From: CAYSIX01 sp964431205
GTDB lineage: Bacteria; Planctomycetota; Phycisphaerae; Phycisphaerales; Phycisphaeraceae
Direction of reading: 5' to 3'
NCBI GenBank assembly: GCA_964431205.1
Contig: CAYSIX010000010.1
Location: 1 to 31,785 of the forward strand
DNA: 31,785 nt
The notes under the pieces were generated by a model that saw nothing but the letters and a program-made list of their open reading frames with translations, was not told the origin of the DNA and did no database searches. The position numbers were made by a program, and so were the translations under genes. This document shows, in pieces, positions 1 to 8,316 of the stretch; positions within the stretch are counted from its first letter, which is position 1, and each line of letters opens with the position of its first letter.

Positions 1-788
<788 letters not shown>

Positions 789-845
789 CGTAAGAAACTC
801 CTTTTGCAGAAAAAGCGGTTGAGTTCGTTTCCGGTTCGTTTGTGT

Positions 846-1889
846 CTAGGGGGTGCGTGTCTTGGCGGCTCGTGTCCCGGCGCCCGCCCGATGCGCTCGG
901 TCGGGAGCGCTCGCGGGAGCGTCCACGGCATCGGCGGCGTCGGCGACCAGGCATTGCAGCGCCGGGCCCCGCGCGTCCGGATCGGGCGGCAGGGGTCGAA
1001 CGGTCACCGCGTCGAACCCGGCCGCCTCGGCCAGCCCGGTCAGCTCCGTCGGGTCGAACCCGAGGCAGACCTGGCCCATCTGGTGACGAAAGTCATCGCG
1101 GTCGTGCGGCAGCAGGTCGACGACGACCAGCCGCCCGCCCGGCGTCAGCACCCGCCTCGCCTCGCACAGCGCCGGCATCGGGTCGGGCAGGTACGTCAGC
1201 ACCAGGGCCATCATCGCCGCGTCTGCCGTCGTGTCATCAAGGGGCAGGGCCTCGGCGTCGCCGTGGCGCAGCTCGACGTTGGGCAGCTCGGCGGTGCGGT
1301 GTCGGGCGGCGTCGAGCATGGCCTCGGCGTTGTCGACGCCGATGACCTGCCGTACGTGGCGGGCCAGCTCGGCGGTCATCAGGCCCGTGCCGCAGCCGAT
1401 GTCCACGACGGTCCAGTCGCGGGGCAGCAGGCCGAGCATGGCGGCGTGGGCGAACGACTCGCCGTACATCTGCTGGCGGGTCTGATCCCACTGACGGGCG
1501 GCGTCCTCGAAGAAGTCGCGGGAGCGCTGGCGGCGGTGCTGGAGGCGCTGGCCCAGGCGGAGCCGGTCCTGCTGAAGCGTGGCCCAGCCGTCGGTCTGCT
1601 CGCGTGCCAGGGCCCAGAGGCCGCGGGCGGCGTCCTCGAAGCCGTCGGTCGCCAGGCGATAGAGGTTGGTCGTGCCTTGGCGGCGGGAGGCCACCCAACC
1701 CTGGTCGAGCAGGACCTTGAGGTGCCGGCTGACGGTGGACTGGGGCATCTGCAGGGCCGCGCAGAGGTCGGCAACGCCCACCTCGTGGCGTTCGAGCAGG
1801 CGGAGCAGGCGCAGCCGGGTCGGGTCGGCGAGGCTGCCCATGCGTCGGACCAGGGTTTCGGGTTGGGCGGGGGTCGCCTGACTAATCAT
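846..1889 (-). CDS. ArsR-family regulator fused to SAM-dependent methyltransferase domain
   Basis: 347 residues. Residues about 10-85 form an ArsR winged helix: LADPTRLRLLRLLERHEVGVADLCAAL, then the recognition helix MPQSTVSRHLKVLLDQGWV and the wing RRQGTTNLYRL. A linker rich in Arg and Gln (about 90-140) leads to a class I methyltransferase fold: motif I VVDIGCGTG (161-169), IGVDNAEAMLDAAR, HGDAEALPL and an LTPGGRLVVVDLLPHD strand. Being directly upstream of ahcY, it most likely controls SAM-cycle genes. An ArsR-type SAM-cycle regulator, SahR, is known in Proteobacteria, and the fused domain here could bind SAH or SAM as a signal rather than methylate; both points are inference. The ATG at 1889 is the only in-frame ATG placed just downstream of the promoter. 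The open frame extends further upstream but without similarity. An alternative is a true methyltransferase with autoregulation. Confidence 0.88.
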   Translation of the reverse strand: MISQATPAQPETLVRRMGSLADPTRLRLLRLLERHEVGVADLCAALQMPQSTVSRHLKVLLDQGWVASRRQGTTNLYRLATDGFEDAARGLWALAREQTDGWATLQQDRLRLGQRLQHRRQRSRDFFEDAARQWDQTRQQMYGESFAHAAMLGLLPRDWTVVDIGCGTGLMTAELARHVRQVIGVDNAEAMLDAARHRTAELPNVELRHGDAEALPLDDTTADAAMMALVLTYLPDPMPALCEARRVLTPGGRLVVVDLLPHDRDDFRHQMGQVCLGFDPTELTGLAEAAGFDAVTVRPLPPDPDARGPALQCLVADAADAVDAPASAPDRAHRAGAGTRAAKTRTP

Positions 1890-1894
1890 CGCTT

Positions 1895-1904
1895 CATCCG
1901 GATG
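1895..1904. promoter_or_regulatory. Palindromic operator candidate at the regulator's start point
   Basis: CATCCGGATG is a perfect 10-bp palindrome; imperfect symmetry extends outwards (TTCATCCGGATGGAA). It sits just downstream of the -10 box, where a bound ArsR dimer would block transcription. Autoregulation by the downstream gene product is an inference from position. Confidence 0.4.
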
Positions 1905-1906
1905 GA

Positions 1907-1934
1907 ATAATAGAGATCGACGGCTCTGGGTCAA
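1907..1934 (-). promoter_or_regulatory. Sigma-70-like promoter for the ArsR-methyltransferase/ahcY operon
   Basis: On the minus strand, TTGACC (1934-1929) is followed after 16 bp by TATTAT (1912-1907). The expected start point is near 1900, giving a leader of only about 10 nt before the ATG at 1889. It lies in an AT-richer patch of an otherwise GC-rich region. Confidence 0.6.
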
Positions 1935-2045
1935 ATCATGAGCTGAACGGCCGGAATCGGGGGGTCGCTTCGCGTGCCCGCCGAGAGCGGGCCCTTGGCC
2001 ACCTCTTGGCGCCGAGGGCCGACTCTGACAGGATGGTCGCCCAAC

Positions 2046-2846
2046 ATGCGATGCGGGTGGATGATTGGATGGTGGTTGATCGCCGCGGCGTGGCTGGCGG
2101 GCTGCGGCGTGGAGACGCGGACCATCAGCAGCTCGTGGGACGCGCTGGCCGAGTTTGCCGACCCCAAGCCCGATCCGGACGATGCGAGCCGCTTCGGCGA
2201 CCGGGCCGGCGGGCAGGGCTGGGCGATCGAGATCGAGCGGTTCGAGGGCGACCGCCGCGCCAGCGACGCGCAGTACCTGACGCTGATGCTTCGGGATCAG
2301 ACGTCGATCAACGAGCTGTGGTGGGAGGACATCGACGGGGTGGCGACCGTCTGGTCCGGGCGGTACCGGGACCCGACCTCCGCCGAGGCCCAGGCGGCGC
2401 TGCGGCGGGTGCGCCGGGCGACGATCGACGGCGAGGCCCGCTTCGCCGACGCCGAGCTCAAGCCGCTGATCGGCGGCGGGCGACGCTTCCTCGACCCTTT
2501 CAACCTCAAGCAGTACACGGGTTTCTTCAGCCTTCAGATCGCTTTTTACGATGAAACCTATGAGGGCGACCCCCGCCAGGCCGCCGAGCAGCACGCCCGC
2601 CGACTCCGCGAGGACGGCGAGGAGGCTTACTTCTACCACGGCCCGCACCGATCGCTCGTGACCATCGGCCTGTTCAGCGAGCACGACTTCACCCGCCGGG
2701 GCACGATGGACGCCTACGGCCCGCGCATCCGTGAGCTGCAGGCCAAGTTCCCGCACAACCTGCGGCACGGCAAAGAAAAAGTCATGGACGAGATCGAAGG
2801 GCAGGACCTGGGCGCCCAGCCAAGCTTCGTGGTCCGCGTGTTCTGA
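2046..2846 (+). CDS. Predicted lipoprotein of unknown function
   Basis: 266 residues. The N-terminus MRCGWMIGWWLIAAAWLAGC is a lipoprotein signal with an LAGC lipobox (Cys20), so the mature protein should be anchored to a membrane. The rest is soluble, rich in Asp, Glu and Arg, with segments such as GWAIEIERFEG, LMLRDQTSINELWWEDIDG and FYDETYEGDPRQAAEQHARRLREDGEEAYFYHGPHRSLVTIGLF. The last segment resembles a module for counting residues along a fold rather than an enzyme active site; no catalytic motif was recognised. An open frame begins at 1974, but the ATG at 2046 is preferred because it starts the signal peptide directly and has AGGATGG about 9 nt upstream. It ends 1 bp before the convergent glycosyltransferase gene. 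Function unknown. Confidence 0.8.
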   Translation: MRCGWMIGWWLIAAAWLAGCGVETRTISSSWDALAEFADPKPDPDDASRFGDRAGGQGWAIEIERFEGDRRASDAQYLTLMLRDQTSINELWWEDIDGVATVWSGRYRDPTSAEAQAALRRVRRATIDGEARFADAELKPLIGGGRRFLDPFNLKQYTGFFSLQIAFYDETYEGDPRQAAEQHARRLREDGEEAYFYHGPHRSLVTIGLFSEHDFTRRGTMDAYGPRIRELQAKFPHNLRHGKEKVMDEIEGQDLGAQPSFVVRVF

Positions 2847-2847
2847 G

Positions 2848-4359
2848 TCAGCGATCGGGCCCGGTCGTGCCCGTTGAAGCGGCCCGATCGTCCGGCCCCT
2901 GTCCCGCTCGAATCGCGCGCGTGCAAAGGGCCCAGGTCAGCACGACGTAGACGGGCAGGTATTCGATCCACCGCACGGCCGGCGGCACCGCGAAGTCGGG
3001 GTGCAGGTGTGCGACATAGCTCCACCCGATCGTCAGGCTGAGCAGCCATGCCGCCGGGTCAAACTGTATTGGCACGAGCGCCAGGACCCACAGCAGGTAC
3101 CACGGATGCACGGTGCTCGAACAGAGCACCAGCGCGAACAGCCAGGCGCTCGCGGTGGTCCGGGGGCCGATCCGCCGCCACAGGCACGCCAGCAGCACGA
3201 CCCCCGCGATGCCCGCCATCAGCCGGTCGGCCCACGTCTTGTCCTGCACCAGCGACCACGCCGCCGCGTGCAGCGACCCGTTGAACGACCACGTTTCGGC
3301 GAACACGCGGCCGGTCTCCAGCATCCCCGCGATCCCGCCGGGCATCACGAGAAACGGCGTGATCAGGAGGGTCAGAAGGACCACGAGCGAAGCGACAAAC
3401 GCCAGCGCCGCTCGCCGCTGTCCCCGCCAGGCCAGAAACAGCGGCAGCGCCAGCGGCAGGACGATCGGCTTGACCGCGACCGCGATCGCCAGGCACGCTG
3501 CGCAAGTCGCCGCGCGGCGGGCGTGGACCGCGCGGCCGGCGTCGCGCGACGGCGACGCGAACACCAGCGCCCCAATCAACGGCAGAATACCGAGCACGTC
3601 CTGGTGACCCGACGCGGCCACCTCGCTGATCGCCAGCGGGTGCCACGCGTACAACGCCGCCCACCACGGCGATCGTTCCGCGCCACGCAGCGCCAGCAGC
3701 AGCAACGCGACGATCGCCACGTCCACCGCCGCAAAGCCAAAGCGAAAGACACACGCCGCGCGACGCGCCGCCGCATCGGGCGCCTCACCCGCCGTCGCCC
3801 CGAGCATCGCGCCCACGCCCCGGTCCACCGCCGCCAGCACGGCGAACACGTACTGGCTCGCCGGCTGATAGATCGTCACCAGGTGGGGGTGGTTGATCCG
3901 GCTGAGCAGCGCTTCGGCTGGGGCGTCATGCGGCGTCGCGCCCGTGGTGCCCGCCATGGCGTCGGCGGGGGCCAGGCGATACGGGTTGTCACCGGCGAGG
4001 AGCGTGCGCCCGTCGTGGATGTAACGCCAGACGTCGTCGCTCAGCCGCGGGTCCGTGGCGACGATCACGACCAGCCGCGCAGCGACCGCGACGGTCAGGA
4101 TCGCCCACACGGCCGCGCGGCCGCGATCCCATGCCGGGTTGACCCGACACAGGCGCCACGCGATCGCCGACACGCCGAGCCACCCGACCGCGCTGCCGAA
4201 CCAGTACCACGCCAGCGCGGTCGTCTCGCCCCGTTCGGCGCCCACGGCCGGCCAGACCGCCGACGACACACACAGCGTCGCGACAAACAGGCCCACGCCG
4301 AGCGTCGCCAGGCCCACACGCCACCGCTCGATCCCGGCCGTCAGCACGCGGCCATTCAT
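2848..4359 (-). CDS. Multipass GT-C-type membrane glycosyltransferase
   Basis: 503 residues with about ten or more hydrophobic segments, for example TLGVGLFVATLCVSSAVWPAV near the N-terminus and further helices to the C-terminus. After the first helices comes DPRLSDDVWRYIHDGRTLLAGDNPYRL, a string typical of polyprenyl-phosphate-sugar-dependent GT-C enzymes (GT87/mannosyltransferase-like), where acidic residues in the first large loop are catalytic. INHPHLVTIYQPASQYVFA is also typical of that group. It probably adds a sugar to a lipid or polysaccharide on the outer face of the cytoplasmic membrane; donor and acceptor cannot be told from sequence. The ATG at 4359 overlaps the lipB stop codon as ATGA, implying translational coupling. 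A longer open frame upstream is the lipB region in another frame and is discarded. Confidence 0.82.
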   Translation of the reverse strand: MNGRVLTAGIERWRVGLATLGVGLFVATLCVSSAVWPAVGAERGETTALAWYWFGSAVGWLGVSAIAWRLCRVNPAWDRGRAAVWAILTVAVAARLVVIVATDPRLSDDVWRYIHDGRTLLAGDNPYRLAPADAMAGTTGATPHDAPAEALLSRINHPHLVTIYQPASQYVFAVLAAVDRGVGAMLGATAGEAPDAAARRAACVFRFGFAAVDVAIVALLLLALRGAERSPWWAALYAWHPLAISEVAASGHQDVLGILPLIGALVFASPSRDAGRAVHARRAATCAACLAIAVAVKPIVLPLALPLFLAWRGQRRAALAFVASLVVLLTLLITPFLVMPGGIAGMLETGRVFAETWSFNGSLHAAAWSLVQDKTWADRLMAGIAGVVLLACLWRRIGPRTTASAWLFALVLCSSTVHPWYLLWVLALVPIQFDPAAWLLSLTIGWSYVAHLHPDFAVPPAVRWIEYLPVYVVLTWALCTRAIRAGQGPDDRAASTGTTGPDR

Positions 4360-5084
4360 GGGCTCGGCACCCGCGAGGCGGCGTTGGCCAGGGCCTCGGC
4401 GGCGGCGCGCTGCATGGCGTCGACCAACACTCGCTTGACCCGTGACATCCCCGGCGTCCGCTCGCCCAGCAGCGCCCGCAGGCTGGTCACGGGTTTGCCT
4501 GTCAGACCACAGGGGACGATCGTGTCGAAGTGCGACAGCTCGGGATCGACGTTGAGCGCCAGGCCGTGCATGGTCACGTGTCGGCGGACGCGGATGCCCA
4601 GCGCGCAGACTTTCGCCGCTGACGGGTCCGCACCGTCGATCCCCGGAACGTCCACCCACACGCCCGTGCAGCCGGGCACCTGCCGGGCCTCGACGCCGAT
4701 CACGTCCAGGGCTTCGATCACGCGCTGTTCGAGCCAGCGCATGTATCGGCTGAGCGTCAGGCCCATCGCGCGGAGGTTCACGATGGGGTAAGCGACGAGC
4801 TGACCCGGGCCGTGGTAGGTGATGTCCCCGCCGCGATCGGTTTCGTGGACCGCGATGCCGAGCTGATCGAGGTGGGCCGCGTCAGCGAGCAGGTGCTTGC
4901 GCACGCCGGGCCGTCGGCTGATCGTGATCACGGGCTCGTGCTCGACCAGCAAGAGCGTGAACGGCTCGTCGCCGGCGATCACGCCCTCGTTGACCCGCCG
5001 CTGCACGGCCCACGCCTCGCCATACGGCAGGCGGCCCAGGTCACGCACGAGCAGCGGGGCATCTTGGTCCAGCGTCTGGTCCAT
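4356..5084 (-). CDS. lipB: Octanoyltransferase (lipoate biosynthesis)
   Basis: 242 residues. LipB moves octanoate from acyl carrier protein onto lipoyl domains of 2-oxoacid dehydrogenases and the glycine cleavage H protein; LipA then inserts sulphur (no lipA is visible here). The signature RGGDITYHGPGQLVAYP spans residues 84-100, the conserved lysine is in AAKVCALGIRVRRHVTMHG (K158), and the acyl-accepting cysteine is in FDTIVPCGL (C192). The length is normal. Two ATGs compete: 5096 (MGRPMDQ) and 5084 (MDQTLDQ). 5084 is preferred because a TACGAT box lies 10 nt upstream, as for many genes in this window, and no good Shine-Dalgarno site serves 5096. It overlaps the downstream membrane glycosyltransferase by 4 bp and is divergent from lpxA. 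Confidence 0.95.
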   Translation of the reverse strand: MDQTLDQDAPLLVRDLGRLPYGEAWAVQRRVNEGVIAGDEPFTLLLVEHEPVITISRRPGVRKHLLADAAHLDQLGIAVHETDRGGDITYHGPGQLVAYPIVNLRAMGLTLSRYMRWLEQRVIEALDVIGVEARQVPGCTGVWVDVPGIDGADPSAAKVCALGIRVRRHVTMHGLALNVDPELSHFDTIVPCGLTGKPVTSLRALLGERTPGMSRVKRVLVDAMQRAAAEALANAASRVPSP

Positions 5085-5094
5085 GGGTCGGCCC

Positions 5095-5100
5095 ATCGTA
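5095..5100 (-). promoter_or_regulatory. -10 box for lipB
   Basis: TACGAT on the minus strand, 10 nt before the ATG at 5084 and overlapping the alternative ATG at 5096. It fits the TAnnnT-near-start pattern seen at many genes here. Confidence 0.35.
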
Positions 5101-5166
5101 GCCCGGTCGCCCTCATCGATCCCGCAAAGCCGCGGGTGACCCGGCAAATGCACGCAGGCACGGATC

Positions 5167-5175
5167 TGCGATAAT
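5167..5175 (+). promoter_or_regulatory. Extended -10 box upstream of lpxA
   Basis: TGCGATAAT: a GATAAT hexamer preceded by an extended-10 TG. It lies 44 nt before the lpxA ATG; no -35 box is evident. Confidence 0.4.
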
Positions 5176-5219
5176 CCCCTCGCCCGCCGCCGCCCGTCGG
5201 CGTGTCCCGGAGCCCACGC

Positions 5220-6068
5220 ATGCCGGCCATCCATCCCACCGCGACCGTCGATGCCGCCGCCCACCTGGCCGACGACGTCGTCATCGGCCCCGGCTGCCTG
5301 ATCGACGGGCCCGTGCGCCTCGGCGCCGGGACGCGGCTGCTCGGCCACGTCGTGCTCAACGGCCCGGTCACCATCGGCGCGGGCAACACGCTCTACCCGT
5401 TCACCTGCGTCGGCTACGCCCCCCAGGACCGCAAGTACGACCCCGCCACGCCCGGCGCCGGCGTCGCCATCGGCGATCACAACGTCCTGCGCGAGAGCGT
5501 GACCATCCACCGCGCCACCGGTGACCAGCCCACCCGCCTCGGCGACCGCAACTACCTCATGGTCAACAGCCACCTCGGCCACGACGCCGTCGTCGCCAAC
5601 GACTGCACCCTGGCCAACGGCGCCCTGGTCGGCGGGCACGCGACGATCGACGACCGGGTGCTCGTCGGCGGCAACGCCGCGGTCCATCAGTTCGTGCGCG
5701 TCGGACGCCTGGCCGTGCTCAGCGGCCTCGCCGGCCTCTCCCAGGACCTGCCGCCGTTCTGCACCTCCTACTACACCCGCACGGTCGGATCCCTGAACAT
5801 CGTCGGCCTGCGACGGGCGGGATACCGCCGGCACATCCCGGCTCTGAAGCGCGCGTTTGAGCTGCTGTTTCAATCGCGGTTGAGCAACGCGTCCGCGATC
5901 GCACGGATCGAAAACGAGCTGGGTGACGACCCGCTGTGCGCGGAGCTGGCGGCGTTCGTCCGCGCGTCGAAGCGCGGCGTCACGGCTTATGTTGGCCGGC
6001 GCGCCGCTGAAACGGAACCGGCCGCCGACCCGGTGATCGCCGCTCAGACCCGTAACGTCGGCTCGTAG
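5220..6068 (+). CDS. lpxA: Acyl-[ACP]-UDP-N-acetylglucosamine O-acyltransferase
   Basis: 282 residues. LpxA catalyses the first step of lipid A synthesis in the cytoplasm. The left-handed beta-helix hexapeptide repeats are plain from residue 2 (IHPTATVDAAAHLADDVVIG). MVNSHLGHDAVVAND (114-128) matches the catalytic segment, with H121 equivalent to the catalytic His, and the C-terminal helical domain starts at SLNIVGLRRAGYRRHI. The GTG at 5202 would add six residues, but the ATG at 5220 has CGGAG 7 nt upstream and begins exactly at the family N-terminus. The 3' end overlaps the convergent purB gene by 25 bp. No lpxB, lpxD or fabZ neighbour is present, unlike the usual proteobacterial cluster. 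A related hexapeptide acyltransferase is possible but less likely, given the LpxA-type C-terminus. Confidence 0.92.
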   Translation: MPAIHPTATVDAAAHLADDVVIGPGCLIDGPVRLGAGTRLLGHVVLNGPVTIGAGNTLYPFTCVGYAPQDRKYDPATPGAGVAIGDHNVLRESVTIHRATGDQPTRLGDRNYLMVNSHLGHDAVVANDCTLANGALVGGHATIDDRVLVGGNAAVHQFVRVGRLAVLSGLAGLSQDLPPFCTSYYTRTVGSLNIVGLRRAGYRRHIPALKRAFELLFQSRLSNASAIARIENELGDDPLCAELAAFVRASKRGVTAYVGRRAAETEPAADPVIAAQTRNVGS

Positions 6069-7510
6069 CCGAGCCGCTCGCGGTAACGCCGGCGGATCGG
6101 CTCGACCACCTCGTTTACGAACCGCTCAACCTGTTGCGGCGCCCGGCCGACGTAGCGCCTCGGCTCCAGCACGCCGCCCAGATCGATCCCCGCGAACGCC
6201 TCGTCGTCGCGCAGCCGCTCGATCAGGTCGTTCGATGCGCCCTCGGCCTTGACGCGCTGCGCCGCCGCCTGGCTGTGGCGACGGATCCGCTCGTGCAGTT
6301 CCTGTCGATCCCCGCCCCGCTGCACCGCGGCCATGAGGACGTCTTCGGTCGCCATGAACGGCAGCTCGGCGGCGAGGTTGGCCTCGATCGTCTTCTGGTA
6401 CACGACGATGCCCTCGGCCACGCTGAGCACCAGGTCCAGCACGCCGTCGATCGCCAGGAACGGCTCGGGCAGCGTGAGCCGGCGGGCGCTCGAGTCGTCC
6501 AGCGTCCGTTCGAGCCACTGCTCGGCGGCGGTGACGAACGGCGTGGCCGTCATCCCGATCACGAAACGGGATAAGCCACAGACCCGCTCGCACCGCATCG
6601 GGTTGCGCTTGTACGCCATCGCCGACGAGCCGACCTGATCGGCCTCGAACGGCTCCTCCAGCTCCTTGCGGTTGGCCAGCAGGCGCAGGTCGGTGGCGAA
6701 CTTCTGCGCGGCCGCCGCGGCGGCGGCGAGCGAGCTGATCACGAGCCCGTCGACCACGCGGGGGTAGGTCTGCCCTGTGATGGCGAAGCGACGGTCCGGG
6801 TCCCAGCCCATCTTCTCGGTCACGAGCCGGTCGAGCTGCTCGACCTTCTCGTGCGCCTCGGGCGTGTCGCCGCCGAACAGGGCGAGGAACGAGGCCTGCG
6901 TGCCGGTGGTGCCCTTGACGCCGCGGAAGCGCAGCGTGGCCAGGCGGTGCTCGACCTCCTCGAGCGCGAGCACGAAGTCCTGCGTCCACGTGGCGGCGCG
7001 CTTGCCGACGGTGGTGGGCTGGGCCGGCTGAAAGTGAGTGAACCCGAGGGTGGGCAGGTCCTTGTGCCGGTCGGCGAAGCGGGCGAGCCGGTCGATCACG
7101 CCGGCGAGCTTGCCCGCGACGAGGCGCAGGGCGTCGCGGATCTGAAGCAGCTCGGTGTTGCAGTTGAGGAACTGGCTGGTGGCGCCCAGGTGCAGGATCG
7201 GCCGGGCGGTCGGCGCGACGTCGGCCAGGGCGTGGACGTGGGCCATCACGTCGTGACGGAGCCGGCGTTCGTGCTCGGCGGCGTGGGCGTAGTCGATGTC
7301 GTCCAGGTGCGCCCGCAGCTCGTCGAGCTGGTCCTGACGGATGTCCAGGCCCAGTTCGTGCTGAGCCTCGGCCAGGGCCAGCCACAGCCGCCGCCAGGTC
7401 GAGAACTTTCGCTGCGGCGACCAGATCGCCTGCATCGCGGCCGAGGCGTTGCGGCTGGCCAGCGGCGAGACGTAGCGGGTCGGGTCATCGGGGCCGATTG
7501 TGTCGCTCAT
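6044..7510 (-). CDS. purB: Adenylosuccinate lyase
   Basis: 488 residues. PurB removes fumarate from SAICAR and from adenylosuccinate in purine synthesis. Fumarase/aspartase-superfamily regions are all present: HLGATSQFLNCNTE (107-120), THFQPAQPTTVGKRAATW (158-175), and the signature loop GSSAMAYKRNPM (294-305) carrying the catalytic Ser. The length fits the longer PurB type of about 480 residues rather than the 430-residue type. The start MSDTIGPDD at 7510 lies 27 nt downstream of a TACTAT box. The gene is divergent from the sigma factor gene and convergent with lpxA, whose last 25 bp it overlaps. Confidence 0.95.
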   Translation of the reverse strand: MSDTIGPDDPTRYVSPLASRNASAAMQAIWSPQRKFSTWRRLWLALAEAQHELGLDIRQDQLDELRAHLDDIDYAHAAEHERRLRHDVMAHVHALADVAPTARPILHLGATSQFLNCNTELLQIRDALRLVAGKLAGVIDRLARFADRHKDLPTLGFTHFQPAQPTTVGKRAATWTQDFVLALEEVEHRLATLRFRGVKGTTGTQASFLALFGGDTPEAHEKVEQLDRLVTEKMGWDPDRRFAITGQTYPRVVDGLVISSLAAAAAAAQKFATDLRLLANRKELEEPFEADQVGSSAMAYKRNPMRCERVCGLSRFVIGMTATPFVTAAEQWLERTLDDSSARRLTLPEPFLAIDGVLDLVLSVAEGIVVYQKTIEANLAAELPFMATEDVLMAAVQRGGDRQELHERIRRHSQAAAQRVKAEGASNDLIERLRDDEAFAGIDLGGVLEPRRYVGRAPQQVERFVNEVVEPIRRRYRERLGYEPTLRV

Positions 7511-7513
7511 TCA

Positions 7514-7542
7514 TTGACCCTGGGATTCGACGCGGGGATAGT
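7514..7542 (+). promoter_or_regulatory. Promoter for the ECF sigma/anti-sigma operon
   Basis: TTGACC (7514-7519), exactly 17 bp, then GATAGT (7537-7542). The transcript would carry a leader of about 100 nt. This looks like a housekeeping-type promoter, not a typical ECF autoregulated one (no AAC/CGTC-like pair). Confidence 0.55.
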
Positions 7543-7543
7543 A
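7538..7543 (-). promoter_or_regulatory. -10 box for purB
   Basis: GGTACTATCCCC on the minus strand, TACTAT being the hexamer, 27 nt before the purB ATG. It overlaps the opposite-strand GATAGT of the sigma-factor promoter, so the two promoters may interfere. Confidence 0.4.
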
Positions 7544-7647
7544 CCCTCACGGATCGGGATGGGCGAGGCAAGCGCGGCCCATCGTCCGCACACGGTGGGC
7601 CCCGCGTCGCCACGGGTGACGCGCGGCCCCCCGCGATCGAAGGCGCC

Positions 7648-8316
7648 ATGGCCGACTCGCACATCACAACGCTGCTCGATCGGGCCCGTCGCGGCGACCA
7701 GGAGGCGATGGGCCGACTGCTCGAGGCCTACCGCGACCACCTGTTCAACACCTGCCTGCGGATGCTGCGGCACCACGAGGACGCGGCCGACGTTTGCCAG
7801 GACGCGATGGTCCGGATCATCGAGCACCTGCCGCGGTTCCGGGGCGACTCGGACCTGAGCACGTGGATGATCCGCATCGCGATGAACCAGTGCCTCTCGC
7901 ACCTGCGGCGGCAGCGAGTGCCCGGGCGGCGGGCGGCGAGCCTGGACGGTGCTCATGCTGGTCGCGAACGCGCCGGCGACGAGGGGTCGCCCTGGTCGGC
8001 GAGCCTGCCGGATGGGAGGGAACCGTCGCCGTCGGCCCGCGTCGAACAACAGGAGCGGCGGGCCCTGCTGGAACGGGCCCTGGCGGCGCTGGACGAAGAC
8101 TTTCGGGCCGTCCTGATCCTGCGCGACCTCCAAGAGATGGACTACCGTCAGATCGCCCGCGTGCTGGAGGTCAAGGAGGGGACGGTCAAGAGCCGGCTGT
8201 TCCGGGCCCGGCTGGCGCTGCGGCAGGAGCTGATGCGATACGAGCAGGCGGACCGTTCGGCGGGCGCGGCGCGGCCGCCGAGCCGGGCGGCGCGCCCCGA
8301 GGTGAGCGATGGCTGA
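7648..8316 (+). CDS. ECF-type RNA polymerase sigma factor
   Basis: 222 residues. Region 2 (about 10-95) has GDQEAMGRLLEAYRDHLFNTCLRML, the HHEDAADVCQDAMVRIIEHL core-binding helix and STWMIRIAMNQCLSHLRRQR. A variable linker of about 45 residues follows. Region 4 (about 140-205) has ALAALDEDFRAVLILRDLQEMDYRQIA and the DNA-binding helix VKEGTVKSRLFRARLALR. The ATG at 7648 has GAAGG just upstream; a longer open frame before it has no sigma similarity. The stop overlaps the next gene by 8 nt, so sigma and putative anti-sigma are translationally coupled. The linker between regions 2 and 4 (VPGRRAASLDGAH to SARVEQQ) is longer than usual. Target promoters are unknown. Confidence 0.93.
   Translation: MADSHITTLLDRARRGDQEAMGRLLEAYRDHLFNTCLRMLRHHEDAADVCQDAMVRIIEHLPRFRGDSDLSTWMIRIAMNQCLSHLRRQRVPGRRAASLDGAHAGRERAGDEGSPWSASLPDGREPSPSARVEQQERRALLERALAALDEDFRAVLILRDLQEMDYRQIARVLEVKEGTVKSRLFRARLALRQELMRYEQADRSAGAARPPSRAARPEVSDG

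Noticed and set aside
789..845. Possible SAH riboswitch before ahcY
   Set aside because: The gap is only 57 nt, AT-rich, has no visible stems and is mostly occupied by the Shine-Dalgarno site.
3001..4791. 596-residue plus-strand open frame opposite the glycosyltransferase and lipB
   Set aside because: Arg/Gln/Pro-rich translation with no motif, across two genes with firm identities and an ATGA junction.
4357..5096. lipB start at the ATG at 5096
   Set aside because: It lies within the probable -10 box and has no Shine-Dalgarno site at a good distance; the ATG at 5084 fits the local pattern better, though this stays uncertain.
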